NCBI RefSeq assembly: GCF_014649115.1
Contig: NZ_BMSK01000021.1
Span: 1 to 64,000 of the forward strand
Direction of reading: 5' to 3'
Source of the DNA: Streptomyces eurythermus
Lineage (GTDB): Bacteria > Actinomycetota > Actinomycetes > Streptomycetales > Streptomycetaceae
Length of the DNA: 64,000 nucleotides
Position numbers and translations under genes: made by a program. The first letter of the stretch is position 1, and every line of letters begins with the position of its first letter. The notes under the pieces are model-generated. The model was not told the DNA's origin. It searched no databases and worked only from the letters and a program-made list of their open reading frames with translations. Positions 1 to 8,297 of the stretch are shown piece after piece.

Positions 1-145
1 CGGCCCACGCGGCCGACCGGGAGACGTGCAGCGGGGTCACGTCCCTGAACACCGCTTTGACGAGAGAGGGCTTGAACGGCGGGACATCCATGCCCGAGGC
101 GGTCTCGCGGCCACCGCGCTCGGGGCGTGCGGGCTGTACGGTCAT
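1..145 (-). CDS. Hypothetical protein, N-terminal part only
   Basis: On the reverse strand an open frame starts at an ATG at 145-143 and runs off the left edge without a stop, showing 48 residues that begin MTVQPARPERGG and include FKPSLVKAVFRDVTPLHVSR. There is no signal peptide or membrane segment in the visible part. No convincing Shine-Dalgarno lies just upstream, so the start could be a different codon. Three 9-bp repeats lie about 20 bases upstream. I do not recognise the family from this fragment. Confidence 0.5.
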   Translation of the reverse strand, partial: MTVQPARPERGGRETASGMDVPPFKPSLVKAVFRDVTPLHVSRSAAWA

Positions 146-163
146 CGGAGGATACAGCTCCCT

Positions 164-190
164 GTTGTCGGAGTTGTCGGAGTTGTCGGA
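164..190. repeat. Three tandem copies of a 9-bp unit
   Basis: The unit GTTGTCGGA occurs three times in a row. It sits in the gap upstream of the leftward partial gene, so it could be a set of direct-repeat regulator half-sites or a simple slippage product. Confidence 0.75.
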
Positions 191-239
191 GGTCGGCTGC
201 CGCCGCCGCGTCGCGACGGCGGCAGCCCCCGGCATGGGT

Positions 240-842
240 TCAGTCCTTCTGGACGAGGAATTCGCCGCCGGCGTCGTCGAAGGCCAGGCAGTTCGCGTCG
301 CGGAAGCGGTCGATGAAGGTACCGGTCACCCTGACGCCGGCGTCGTACCGCTCGCCGGGCTTCAGGGGCAGGTCTTCCCTCACCCTGAAACGCACTTGGA
401 CGTGGACGGACTCGTGGGGCTTCAGCGTGTTCGGACCGGGGAGGATGCCGCGGGAATCGTCATCGCGAGGGGGCGTCGTCCAGAGGCGCCGAGAGTCGTC
501 CCAGTACTGCAGATAGGAGTACGGGAGGAGAGGGGGCTGGCCCTCGACGTAGCCGAAGTCGGACACCACGGCGGAGAGCTTGAACGACTTCAGCTCCTTC
601 GCCGAGGCGTTGGTGAGCGTGGCGGTGAAGGCCGTCCACTGACCGCCGACCTTCACTCTCGCGGGTACGCCGAACGAGCGGGTCACGAAGGTGTTGTCGT
701 TGTACTGGTGATAGGTGTCGATGTCGTGGCACGAGTGGACCTCCCCGGCGGGGGCCGCCTGGGAGGCGGGGGCGGCTGCCATCGCCAAGGGGAGCAAGGC
801 GGCCGTCGCGGCCGTGAGGGACAGGGCGCGGCGCAGTTTCAT
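240..842 (-). CDS. Secreted hypothetical protein, paralogue of the LAETG-anchored neighbour
   Basis: This 200-residue protein starts at the ATG at 842, preceded by AGAGAG, and begins MKLRRALSLTAATAALLPL, a typical Sec signal peptide with likely cleavage near residue 30 (after ASQA). Two cysteines (HSCHD near the new N-terminus and DANCLAF near the end) could form a disulfide. The mature part has a beta-rich immunoglobulin-like pattern (GQWTAFTATLTNASAKEL, then HESVHVQVRFRV) that aligns by eye with the middle of the upstream gene (WSPFSMTLTNTTGKTL, then HSTLTFQLRTH). The two genes are co-directional, 47 bases apart. This one lacks the sorting signal and is probably released. Function unknown. 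Confidence 0.8.
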   Translation of the reverse strand: MKLRRALSLTAATAALLPLAMAAAPASQAAPAGEVHSCHDIDTYHQYNDNTFVTRSFGVPARVKVGGQWTAFTATLTNASAKELKSFKLSAVVSDFGYVEGQPPLLPYSYLQYWDDSRRLWTTPPRDDDSRGILPGPNTLKPHESVHVQVRFRVREDLPLKPGERYDAGVRVTGTFIDRFRDANCLAFDDAGGEFLVQKD

Positions 843-889
843 GGTGATCTCTCTTCCGGTTCTGTGGAGTCTCAAGGGAAGGGCTGTGC

Positions 890-1963
890 TTACGCGGTGG
901 CGTCCGTGTCGCCGCCGCCCGCACCGGCCATGGCCTTGCGGCGCCGTACGACGAAGACCGCGCCCGCGCCGACCACCACCGCGGCGCCCGCGGCGAGGCC
1001 GATCGCCGGGAGCGCGGACGAGGAACCGGTCTCGGCGAGGTTGCCGCCCTGCGGGCCGGGGCCGCCGGTGGAGGCGGAGCCCCCCGTGCCGCCGCCGGGT
1101 GCGGAGCTCTGGCCGGGCGACGCCGTGCCGCTCGGCTCACCCGGCCGGGCGGTCGGGGACTGCGTCGGCTTGGCGCCCACCGGGAGGATGGTGAAGTCGT
1201 ACCAGCCTTCCTTGGACGAACCACAGGAACCGTCGCGGTTGCGGTAGTCGGCGGCGGCGAAAATGTACCCGTCGGTGGGCTTGGCGTTCTTGACCGCGTG
1301 GGTGCGCAGCTGGAACGTCAAGGTGCTGTGCGGACCGACGGTGACGACGTCCATCAGGCGGGCGGGCCTTAGATCGTTGTACGACTTCCACCGCCCCGAC
1401 TTGGGGTCGCGGTACTCGGTTTCCAGGTACCAGTTCGGGAAGTCGACTTCCGCGGCGTACGTCATGTACAGGAACGGCTTGACCTCGTTCAAGGTCTTCC
1501 CGGTGGTGTTGGTGAGCGTCATCGAGAAGGGGGACCAGGGGCCGTCCGCGACCAGCTGGGTCGGCAGCCCGTGGAGGGCCACGCGTACCTGGTCGGACTC
1601 GAATGCGCAGGGACGGCCATGGGGGTCGTCGGGGGCCCCGGTCCCGCCGGGCTTCTCCTCGGTGGTCCCGTCGGCCTTCCGCCGGCTCCCCGAGGTGTCC
1701 CCAGCGCCGTCCTGGGAGCCCGGGCCGCCGGTCTCGGTGTCGTCCGGGGCGGCCGTTCCGCTACCGGTCGCCGGGGCGTCCGTCGGCGGCTGGGCCGGTT
1801 TCGCGGTATCGGCGGTATCAGGGGTGCCGGGAGTCGCGGGCGTGCGGGGACTGGTGTCCGGTACCGGATCCGTGGCGAACGCGGCGGTGGGGGCGGCCAG
1901 TACGGCGGCGGGCGCTATCACGGCGGCCGCTGCGGCGGCCGTCAGGGCGCGGCGGATCTTCAT
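890..1963 (-). CDS. Sortase-anchored surface protein with LAETG signal
   Basis: The protein has 357 residues. An SD-like GAAAGG lies upstream of the ATG at 1963; an ATG-open extension upstream looks like non-coding sequence. Layout: Sec signal peptide (residues 1 to about 29), a Pro/Thr/Gly/Asp-rich spacer to about 115, a folded beta-rich domain (about 118-260), a second Ser/Pro/Gly spacer, then LAETG at about 309-313, a hydrophobic segment and an RRRK tail. LAXTG with this tail is the signal used by Streptomyces class E sortases, so covalent attachment to the wall is expected. The folded domain resembles the downstream secreted protein. No sortase gene is visible in the window. Ligand or role unknown. 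Confidence 0.85.
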   Translation of the reverse strand: MKIRRALTAAAAAAVIAPAAVLAAPTAAFATDPVPDTSPRTPATPGTPDTADTAKPAQPPTDAPATGSGTAAPDDTETGGPGSQDGAGDTSGSRRKADGTTEEKPGGTGAPDDPHGRPCAFESDQVRVALHGLPTQLVADGPWSPFSMTLTNTTGKTLNEVKPFLYMTYAAEVDFPNWYLETEYRDPKSGRWKSYNDLRPARLMDVVTVGPHSTLTFQLRTHAVKNAKPTDGYIFAAADYRNRDGSCGSSKEGWYDFTILPVGAKPTQSPTARPGEPSGTASPGQSSAPGGGTGGSASTGGPGPQGGNLAETGSSSALPAIGLAAGAAVVVGAGAVFVVRRRKAMAGAGGGDTDATA

Positions 1964-2247
1964 CCGGCAGACCTTTCGGTTCCCAAGTGCCGCCTGAGCG
2001 GCACCGGTTGGCGTGCGTCGGTACGGGCCGTGCGTGACCCGTGGAGCGCGTCGGCGCGCACGCGGACCAGGCCCGTACGCGCACATCCGTGCTCCTACGT
2101 GACCTCCCGCACCGTGAAAAAGTTGCACACACCAGTCACTTGAGTGGCCGTCAGGGTGGATGGCGCCGGGTTGACGCATGTGTGGCGTCGAGGTGAATCC
2201 GACGGGGTCCGCGCGTCGTCCGGCGCGGGTGAGGGAAGCGACGGAGG

Positions 2248-3885
2248 GTGGCACGCACCCCCTCGCAGCAAGGGTCCGGACCGCGGCAGCCGCCTGCCCG
2301 GCCCGTACCGGCCGCCCCCGACGCCGTACTCCGCGAGGAGGGCAAACTCCGCCGGCACCTGGGGTTCGCGGCCCTGACGGCGGTGGGCTTCAGCGACATC
2401 GTCGGCTCCGGCTGGCTGTTCGGCGCGATGTACGCGGCCCAGACCGCCGGCCCGCTGTCCGTGCTGTCCTGGCTGGCCGCCGGGGCGCTGGCCATGCTCG
2501 TCGCGCTGGTCCTGGTGGACCTCGCGGCCCGGATGCCGGAGGCGGGCGGTACGGTGCGCTGGCCGCTGTACGCCAACGGCCCGCTGGTCGCCGGGGTGAT
2601 CGGCTGGGCGGTGCTGCTGTCCGTGGGCGCGGGCGCGGCCGAGGTCACCGCGACCGTGCAGTACCTGACCCGCTGGTTCCCCGCACTGCACACGGACGGC
2701 CGGCTGAGCCTGCCCGGGGTGGCCGTCGCGATCGTCCTCACCGGGGTGTTCGCGGCGCTCAACTGGTTCGGGGTACGGCTCTTCACCCGGGTGAACTACG
2801 CGCTCACCGTGGTCAAGACGGCCATCCCCGTCCTCACCGTCGTCCTGCTGCTGGCCTCCGGCTTCCACCCGCACCGGCTCACCGACCACGGCGGCTTCGC
2901 CCCCTACGGCTGGTCCGCGGGCCTGGCCGCGCTGTCCGCGGGCGGGCTCGTCTACGCCGTCAACGGCTTCCAGTCACCGGTCGACCTGGCCGGCGAGGCC
3001 CGCGATCCGCGCCGGCACCTGCGGCCCGCCGTGCTGACCGCCATCGCCCTGGCCGTCCTGCTCTACGTGGGCCTCCAGCTCGCCTTCCTCTTCGCCGTCC
3101 CGGACAGCGCCCTCACCCACGGCTGGCGGGGCGTCGACTTCACCTCGCCGTTCGGCCAGCTGGCCCTGCTCGTCAACCTGCACTGGCTGGCCCTGCTGCT
3201 GTACGCCGACGCCGTCGTCTCGCCCGGCGGCGCCACCTTCATCGGGCTCGGGATCAGCGCCCGGCGCACCTACGCCCTGGCCAAGAACGGCCTGCTGCCC
3301 CGCTGGTTCCTCGGCGTGCACACCGGCTCCGGCATCCCGCGCCGCGCCCTCGCCCTGAACGCCTCGGTGATGGCGGTCTATCTGCTGCCCTTCGGCACCT
3401 GGCAGGACGTCGTCGGCACCCTCGGCAACCTCTTCCTGCTCGTGTACGCCACCTCCGCCGTCGCCGCCGCCACCCTGCGCCCGGCGGGGGAGCCGGCCGG
3501 CGCGATGCGCTGGATCCCGCCGCTGAGCTTCCTCGTGGCCACCCTGTTCGTGTACTGGTCCACCTGGCACCGGCTGCACCTGACCCTGCCGCTCGCGCTG
3601 GCCGGAGTACCGCTGTCCTGGCTGCTCCGCTCCGGCCGGGACGGCTTCCCCTCGCGCCGGGGACTACGCCGGGAACTGCGCGACGGGGCCTGGCTGCCGG
3701 TGTGGCTGACCGGACTGCTGTGCTGCTCCGCGCTCGGCTCCTCCGGCGGCCTGGGACTGCTCCGGGGGCCCTACGACACCCTCGCCGTGCTGCTGTTCGC
3801 CGCGGCGGTGTTCGCCTGGGCGGTGCGGTCCGGCCGGCGCCATGTGGCCGACGCCCGTCACGGCGTGGCTCACCAGGGCGTTTGA
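2248..3885 (+). CDS. APC-superfamily amino-acid permease
   Basis: The protein has 545 residues with about twelve hydrophobic segments. The GTG start at 2248 has GAGGGAAG upstream. The N-terminal signature GFSDIVGSGWLFG followed by a long run of helices is that of APC transporters, with closest resemblance from memory to the aspartate:proton symporter (YveA-like) branch. A charged loop (RSGRDGFPSRRGLRRELRDG) precedes the last helices. The next gene, on the same strand 166 bases on, is an M20 amidohydrolase, which would fit uptake of an amino acid or conjugate followed by hydrolysis. The substrate cannot be read from sequence. Confidence 0.85.
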   Translation: MARTPSQQGSGPRQPPARPVPAAPDAVLREEGKLRRHLGFAALTAVGFSDIVGSGWLFGAMYAAQTAGPLSVLSWLAAGALAMLVALVLVDLAARMPEAGGTVRWPLYANGPLVAGVIGWAVLLSVGAGAAEVTATVQYLTRWFPALHTDGRLSLPGVAVAIVLTGVFAALNWFGVRLFTRVNYALTVVKTAIPVLTVVLLLASGFHPHRLTDHGGFAPYGWSAGLAALSAGGLVYAVNGFQSPVDLAGEARDPRRHLRPAVLTAIALAVLLYVGLQLAFLFAVPDSALTHGWRGVDFTSPFGQLALLVNLHWLALLLYADAVVSPGGATFIGLGISARRTYALAKNGLLPRWFLGVHTGSGIPRRALALNASVMAVYLLPFGTWQDVVGTLGNLFLLVYATSAVAAATLRPAGEPAGAMRWIPPLSFLVATLFVYWSTWHRLHLTLPLALAGVPLSWLLRSGRDGFPSRRGLRRELRDGAWLPVWLTGLLCCSALGSSGGLGLLRGPYDTLAVLLFAAAVFAWAVRSGRRHVADARHGVAHQGV

Positions 3886-4051
3886 CGGTGTTTCCGCCAT
3901 CCTGTCGGCACGCGGACCTGTCCGGATCCGGAGCGCCGGGGCCGTCGGGGACTGTCCGGGCGGCGCCGCGGTCCCTACGGTGGGGAAGCACCCGCCGCCG
4001 TGCCGTGGGCCGACCGGTCCCGGTCCCGGTCCCGGGAAGGAGAACGTCCTT

Positions 4052-5326
4052 ATGACAACACCTGCTTCCAGGGCCGCCGACGGTGCGCCGGAGGACCTCG
4101 CTGCCGGGGCTGCCGCCGGAGCGGACGTGCTCGACGCGGCGCGCCGGCTGGCCCCCGAGGCGATCGCCCTGCGCCGCGCCCTGCACCGGGGCCCGGAAAC
4201 GGCCCTGGACCTGCCGGCCACCCAGCGTCTGATCCTGGACGCGCTCGACGGCCTCGGCCTCGACATCCGTACCGGGCGCGCCCTGTCCTCCGTGACCGCG
4301 ACCCTCACCGGCGCGGCCGACGGCCCGACGATCCTGCTGCGCTCCGACATGGACGCGCTGCCGGTCACCGAGGACACCGGGCTGCCGTTCGCCTCGCGCG
4401 GCCCCGGGCTGATGCACGCCTGCGGGCACGACGTCCACATGGCGATGCTGGTGGGCGCGGCCCGGCTGCTCGCCGGGCGGCGCGCGACGCTCCCCGGGCG
4501 CGTGGTGTTCATGTTCCAGCCCGGCGAGGAGGGCCATCACGGGGCCCGCCTCATGATCGAGGAAGGGGTGCTGGAGGCGTCCGGCAGCCGGGCCGACGCC
4601 GCGTTCGCCCTGCATGTGAACCCGAACATGCCGGCCGGTGAGGTGCTGCTGCGGCCGGGACCGCAGATGGCGGCCTCCGACCGGTTCCGGATCGTGGTCC
4701 GGGGCCGCGGCGGGCACGCCTCGGCCCCGCACACCACCTGCGACCCGGTGCCGGTGGCCTGCGAGATCGTGCTCGCCCTGCAGAGCGCGGTCACCCGGGG
4801 CGTCGCCGCCGACGACAGCGCCGTGCTCAGCGTGACCCGGCTGACCGCGGGCACCGCGACCGGCGTCATCCCCGACACCGCCGAACTCTCCGGCACCCTG
4901 CGCACGCTGGCCGAGCCGACCCGGCGACGGCTGCACGAGGCGATCGCCCGGGTCGCCCACGGGGTGGCCGCCGCGCACGGGGCCACGGCGGAGCCGACCG
5001 TCGTCACCGGCTATCCGGTCTCCGTCAACGACCCCGGCATGACCGCCCTGGTCCGGCGCGCCGCCGCCGGCGCGCTCGGCGCCGGGGCGGTGCGCGAGCT
5101 GCCCGCCCCGCAGATGACGGCGGAGGACTTCTCCTACGTGCTGCGGGCCGTCCCCGGCGCCATGGCCTTCCTCGGCGCCTGCCCGCCCGGCGTCGCCCCG
5201 CACGAGGCCCCGTCGCTGCACTCGCCCCGCATGACCGTCGACGAGGACGTGATCGCCACCGGCATCGCCTGCGAGGCCGCGGTGGCCCTCGCCTTCCTGG
5301 CCGGCGGCGGACGCCTGGACGGTTGA
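4052..5326 (+). CDS. M20-family metallo-amidohydrolase
   Basis: The protein has 424 residues from the ATG at 4052, preceded by a strong GGGAAGGAGAA. No signal peptide, so cytoplasmic. Family marks in order: LRRALHRGPE near residue 45, RSDMDALPV near 96, the metal site MHACGHDVHMAM (Cys and His ligands), PGEEGHHGA (catalytic and ligand Glu, ligand His), GRGGHASAPHTTCDPV in the dimerisation domain, and the late QMTAEDFSYVL. These place it with M20D enzymes such as hippurate or IAA-amino-acid hydrolases, which remove acyl groups from amino acids. The stop codon overlaps the -35 element of the next gene's promoter, so MFS expression can be independent. Confidence 0.9.
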   Translation: MTTPASRAADGAPEDLAAGAAAGADVLDAARRLAPEAIALRRALHRGPETALDLPATQRLILDALDGLGLDIRTGRALSSVTATLTGAADGPTILLRSDMDALPVTEDTGLPFASRGPGLMHACGHDVHMAMLVGAARLLAGRRATLPGRVVFMFQPGEEGHHGARLMIEEGVLEASGSRADAAFALHVNPNMPAGEVLLRPGPQMAASDRFRIVVRGRGGHASAPHTTCDPVPVACEIVLALQSAVTRGVAADDSAVLSVTRLTAGTATGVIPDTAELSGTLRTLAEPTRRRLHEAIARVAHGVAAAHGATAEPTVVTGYPVSVNDPGMTALVRRAAAGALGAGAVRELPAPQMTAEDFSYVLRAVPGAMAFLGACPPGVAPHEAPSLHSPRMTVDEDVIATGIACEAAVALAFLAGGGRLDG

Positions 5327-5351
5327 CCCCGGGGCGGGCGACCCGTAGATT
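5323..5351 (+). promoter_or_regulatory. Sigma-70-type promoter for the MFS gene
   Basis: TTGACC (5323-5328), a 17-base spacer and TAGATT (5346-5351) form a very good HrdB-type promoter. The -35 box overlaps the stop codon of the M20 gene. Transcription would begin near 5358, just before the operator-like palindrome. Confidence 0.7.
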
Positions 5352-5368
5352 CCCGTGCCGTCCTGCTC

Positions 5369-5384
5369 AATGGTCCAGACCAGG
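5369..5384. promoter_or_regulatory. DasR/GntR-like operator
   Basis: AATGGTCCAGACCAGG contains the inverted repeat TGGTC-CA-GACCA. It differs at about three of sixteen positions from the dre element recognised by DasR (ACTGGTCTAGACCAGT type). It lies about 11-26 bases after the predicted transcription start, a position suited to repression. The regulator itself is not in the window. Confidence 0.5.
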
Positions 5385-5398
5385 TTCGGGGGATCGGC

Positions 5399-6844
5399 GT
5401 GCGCGAACCCGTGTCACCGGTGACACCCGGCCCGGCGGGCGCCACGGACCCCCCGGCCGCGTCCGGGTCCGGCTCCGCGTCCGGGTCCGGGTCCGGCGGG
5501 ATCTTCTCGCCGCCGTACCTCGCCGCCACCCTGACCTTCACGGTGGTGATGTTCCTGACCGGGTTCGCCGCCCTGGCCGTGGTGCCCACCCTGCCGACGG
5601 CGGCCCGCGACCTGGACGGCGTGTCGCTGTTCCCCGTCGTGGCCGGCTGCTTCGTCGCCGCCGGTCTGTTCGGCGGGGTGCTCGGCGGGCACTGGGCGGA
5701 CCGGTCGGGCGCCCGGCGGCCCCTCGCGCTCGGCATGGTCCTGTCGGTGCTCACCCTGCTGGTGTCCGCCTCCAGCGTCTCCGTCTGGCAGCTCGCCGCC
5801 GGCCGGTTCGTGGACGGTCTCGCCGCGGGCCTGGTCGCGGTGTCGGTGACCACCGCCGTCGGCCAGGCCTACCCCGAGCACCTGCGGCCCCGGATGCTCG
5901 CGCTGCTGAGCGCCGGCTGGGTCCTGCCGTCCCTGCTCGGCCCGCCGCTGGCCGGCCTGGTCGTCCAGTGGTGGTCCTGGCGCGCGGTCTTCTACGGCCT
6001 GGCCGCGCTGACCGCCCTGCCCGCCGTCGCCCTGGTCCTCGTCCTGCGCCGGCCCGCTCCCCACCCGGCGGCCAAAGGGGCCGGCGAAGTCCCCGCCGAG
6101 CGGCCCCCGTTGGTGGTCGCGGCCCTGCTCAGTACGGGGGCGGCGCTCGGGCAGTACGGGGCGTCCGCGTGGGATCCGCGCCATCTCGCCGCGGTCGCCG
6201 CCGGTGTCGTCCTGCTCGTCGTCCTCGCGCCCCGGCTGCTGCCGCGTGGTACCTGGCGCGGAGCCCGGGGCCTGCCCGTCACGGTGTTGCTGCGCGGGCT
6301 GACCTCCGGCACCTACTTCGCCGTGGAGGCACTGGTGCCGCTGATGCTGATCACCGAGCGGCGGGTCGACGCGGTCCTGGTCGGCGCGGCGTTCACCGCC
6401 TCCGCCGTGCTGTGGGCCGCCGCCTCCTGGGTGCAGGGCAGGGTGCTCCAGCACGTGGCCCGGCACCGCCTGGTCACGGCCGGCGCCCTGGTCATGGCCG
6501 CCGCCGTGGCCCTCGCGGTGGCCGGCTGCTCCGGCGGCGCGCCGCCGGTCACGGCCGCGGCGGCCATGCCGCTGTCCGCCGTCGGCATGGGGCTGCTCGA
6601 CCCCTGCGTCACCGTGCTCTCCCTCAAGCACAGCCCCCCGCACCGGCAGGGCCACACCACCAGCGCCCTCCAGACCAACATGAACCTCGGTCAGGTCGTC
6701 GTACTGGCGCTGGCCTCCGCCGTCCTCAACGCCTGTCTCGCCGCCGGCGCCGGCCCGCTCGGCGGCTACCGCGCCGCCTTCGCGCTGCTGCTCCTGCCGC
6801 CCCTGCTGGTCGCCGCCCTCGCCGTGCGCGCCCGCGGCGACTGA
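5399..6844 (+). CDS. MFS transporter
   Basis: The protein has 481 residues with a GTG start and GGGGGAT upstream. A Gly/Ser-rich N-terminal tail (about residues 22-34, alternating GS) precedes about twelve to fourteen transmembrane helices. The loop 2-3 motif A is present as GGHWADRSGARRPLALG. The C-terminal half includes the pattern GHTTSALQTNMNLGQV typical of efflux-type MFS members. Substrate unknown; drug or metabolite efflux is the usual role of this branch. The promoter plus DasR-like palindrome upstream suggest it is induced separately from the amidohydrolase. Confidence 0.85.
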   Translation: MREPVSPVTPGPAGATDPPAASGSGSASGSGSGGIFSPPYLAATLTFTVVMFLTGFAALAVVPTLPTAARDLDGVSLFPVVAGCFVAAGLFGGVLGGHWADRSGARRPLALGMVLSVLTLLVSASSVSVWQLAAGRFVDGLAAGLVAVSVTTAVGQAYPEHLRPRMLALLSAGWVLPSLLGPPLAGLVVQWWSWRAVFYGLAALTALPAVALVLVLRRPAPHPAAKGAGEVPAERPPLVVAALLSTGAALGQYGASAWDPRHLAAVAAGVVLLVVLAPRLLPRGTWRGARGLPVTVLLRGLTSGTYFAVEALVPLMLITERRVDAVLVGAAFTASAVLWAAASWVQGRVLQHVARHRLVTAGALVMAAAVALAVAGCSGGAPPVTAAAAMPLSAVGMGLLDPCVTVLSLKHSPPHRQGHTTSALQTNMNLGQVVVLALASAVLNACLAAGAGPLGGYRAAFALLLLPPLLVAALAVRARGD

Positions 6845-7120
6845 CCCGGACGGCGGCCGGAACCGGCCCGGAGCCGGCCTGGAACCGGTCCGGCGGCGGG
6901 TCGTACCGCCCGCACGGTAAGCATCGGAGAGGGGACCTCATCGAACGGCCGTCCCGGCTCGCCCCGGCCTCGCACGCTGCCCGACCCGGTGACCGAACGG
7001 GCGCGCACCGCCGTAACGATGCCATGAAATGGGCTCGTTCAGGCGTGAACCGGTCGCGTCCTGGGCACGGACCCCCTACCGGTGCGCCGAACCGGGCGGT
7101 GCCGGCAGGAGGAGGGCGTC

Positions 7121-7222
7121 ATGGACCGTCGGATCCGGGTACGTGTCAGCCGGCGGCCCGCCGCGCCGCGTGGGCAGGAGATCGACCGCAGGACTCCTTC
7201 GGGGCGCGTGCTGCCGTACTGA
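7121..7222 (+). CDS. Possible 33-residue small ORF with strong SD
   Basis: AGGAGGAGG (7108-7116) lies 4 bases before an ATG at 7121 that opens a 33-codon frame: MDRRIRVRVSRRPAAPRG, then QEIDRRTPSGRVLPY and a stop at 7222. The peptide is very basic. It overlaps the 3' end of the antisense STAS-ANTAR gene by 77 bases. The ribosome site is better than that of most genes here, which is the only argument for it. It could equally be a purine run by chance. Confidence 0.3.
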   Translation: MDRRIRVRVSRRPAAPRGQEIDRRTPSGRVLPY

Positions 7223-7889
7223 CCCGGCGGACCGCGTCGGCCAGCGCGGAGCGCAGCGGCTCCGGCGGCGGCGTGCCGTCCGGCGCGGCGCTCGCCGTGA
7301 CCGCCGCCGCGACCTGCCGCAGCTTGGTGTTGGTCCGCTGGGACGCCTCCCGCAGGATGTCCCACGCCTGGTCGGGCGTGCAGGCGTGGGCCGCCATCAG
7401 GATGCCCCGGGCCTGGTCGATGACCGGGCGGGAGTCGATCGCGTGCCGCAGCTGCGCTATCTCCAGCCGCAGTACGTCCAGTTGCTCGGCGCGTTCCCGG
7501 GCCACCGCCGAGGCCGCGCGTTCGCGGAGACCGGCGGGCGGGGTGCCGCCGAGCGGATCCACGGGGTCCAGGCCGGTCAGCTCCAGCACCCGGCGGGGCT
7601 GCCCGCGCCAGCCGGTGGCACCGACCGGTACGTTCCGCCGGCGGCCGTACTCGCGCAGCGCGTCCAGGGCTGTCAGCCCGGCCGTGTCCAGGAAGACCAC
7701 CTCGCCGGCGTCCAGCTCGACCCGGGTGATGCCCGGCGGCAGCGCGGCCAGGGCCTCGGCGAGGGTGTCCGCGCAGCCGTGGATCAGCTCGCCGCGGGCG
7801 TGGAGCACCGCCCGGCCGCCCTCCACGCGGACGCCGACGGTCAGGGGCACCGCTCGCCCGCCCCGCGGTGCGCGTGCCGCCGTGGTCAT
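7146..7889 (-). CDS. STAS-ANTAR regulatory protein
   Basis: The protein has 247 residues from the ATG at 7889, behind GGGAGGGGAGAC. Residues about 12-100 form a STAS (anti-anti-sigma) domain; the usual DSSG phospho-site reads LDTAGLTA, so the second Ser is Ala. Residues about 125-190 are an ANTAR RNA-binding domain, with the coiled region ERAEQLDVLRLEIAQLRHAI, then SRPVIDQARGILMAAHACTP and ASQRTNTKLRQVA. ANTAR proteins act as antiterminators that bind paired hairpins in leader RNA. Fusion to STAS suggests control by a partner-switching kinase, plausibly the HATPase gene 1.5 kb away. Its promoter region holds the repeats at 8.0-8.75 kb. Confidence 0.85.
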   Translation of the reverse strand: MTTAARAPRGGRAVPLTVGVRVEGGRAVLHARGELIHGCADTLAEALAALPPGITRVELDAGEVVFLDTAGLTALDALREYGRRRNVPVGATGWRGQPRRVLELTGLDPVDPLGGTPPAGLRERAASAVARERAEQLDVLRLEIAQLRHAIDSRPVIDQARGILMAAHACTPDQAWDILREASQRTNTKLRQVAAAVTASAAPDGTPPPEPLRSALADAVRRVSTAARAPKESCGRSPAHAARRAAG

Positions 7890-8040
7890 GTCTCCCCTCC
7901 CGTTCCACCGATCCTCCATCGCACCTCGCCTGCCCTCCGTACGCGGGCCTACACCCACCGGCGCGTCCCGTGCGCCCACCGGGGCGTCCCGCCCGCCCCC
8001 GGGTGCCGGCCGCGTCCGCCGGCGTCCGTCGCGCATGCGT

Positions 8041-8150
8041 GCCCGCCGGGTGCCGACCGCGTGCGCCGGTGTCGACTGTGCCCGCCGGGTGCCGACCGCG
8101 TGCGCCGGTGTCGACCGTGCCCGCCGGGTGCCGGCCGCGTGCGCCGGACC
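8041..8150. repeat. 39-bp tandem repeat, almost three copies
   Basis: Units start at 8041, 8080 and 8119, each opening with GCCCGCCGGGTGCCG and continuing to GTGTCGAC. They are nearly identical, and the third is shortened. The length is a multiple of three, but no SD-led start reads through. Confidence 0.85.
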
Positions 8151-8297
8151 GGATCGGCGTCCGCCGACGTCGGCCGAGCTTGCCGGGTCCGGCCCGTGCC
8201 GATCGGGTCCGCTCCGTGTCTGCGGGTGTCGGCTGTGCGTGCCGTGTGGGGGCGCGCCCTGCCGAGCCCACTCCGCGCCCAGCCAGCCCGATCCGTT

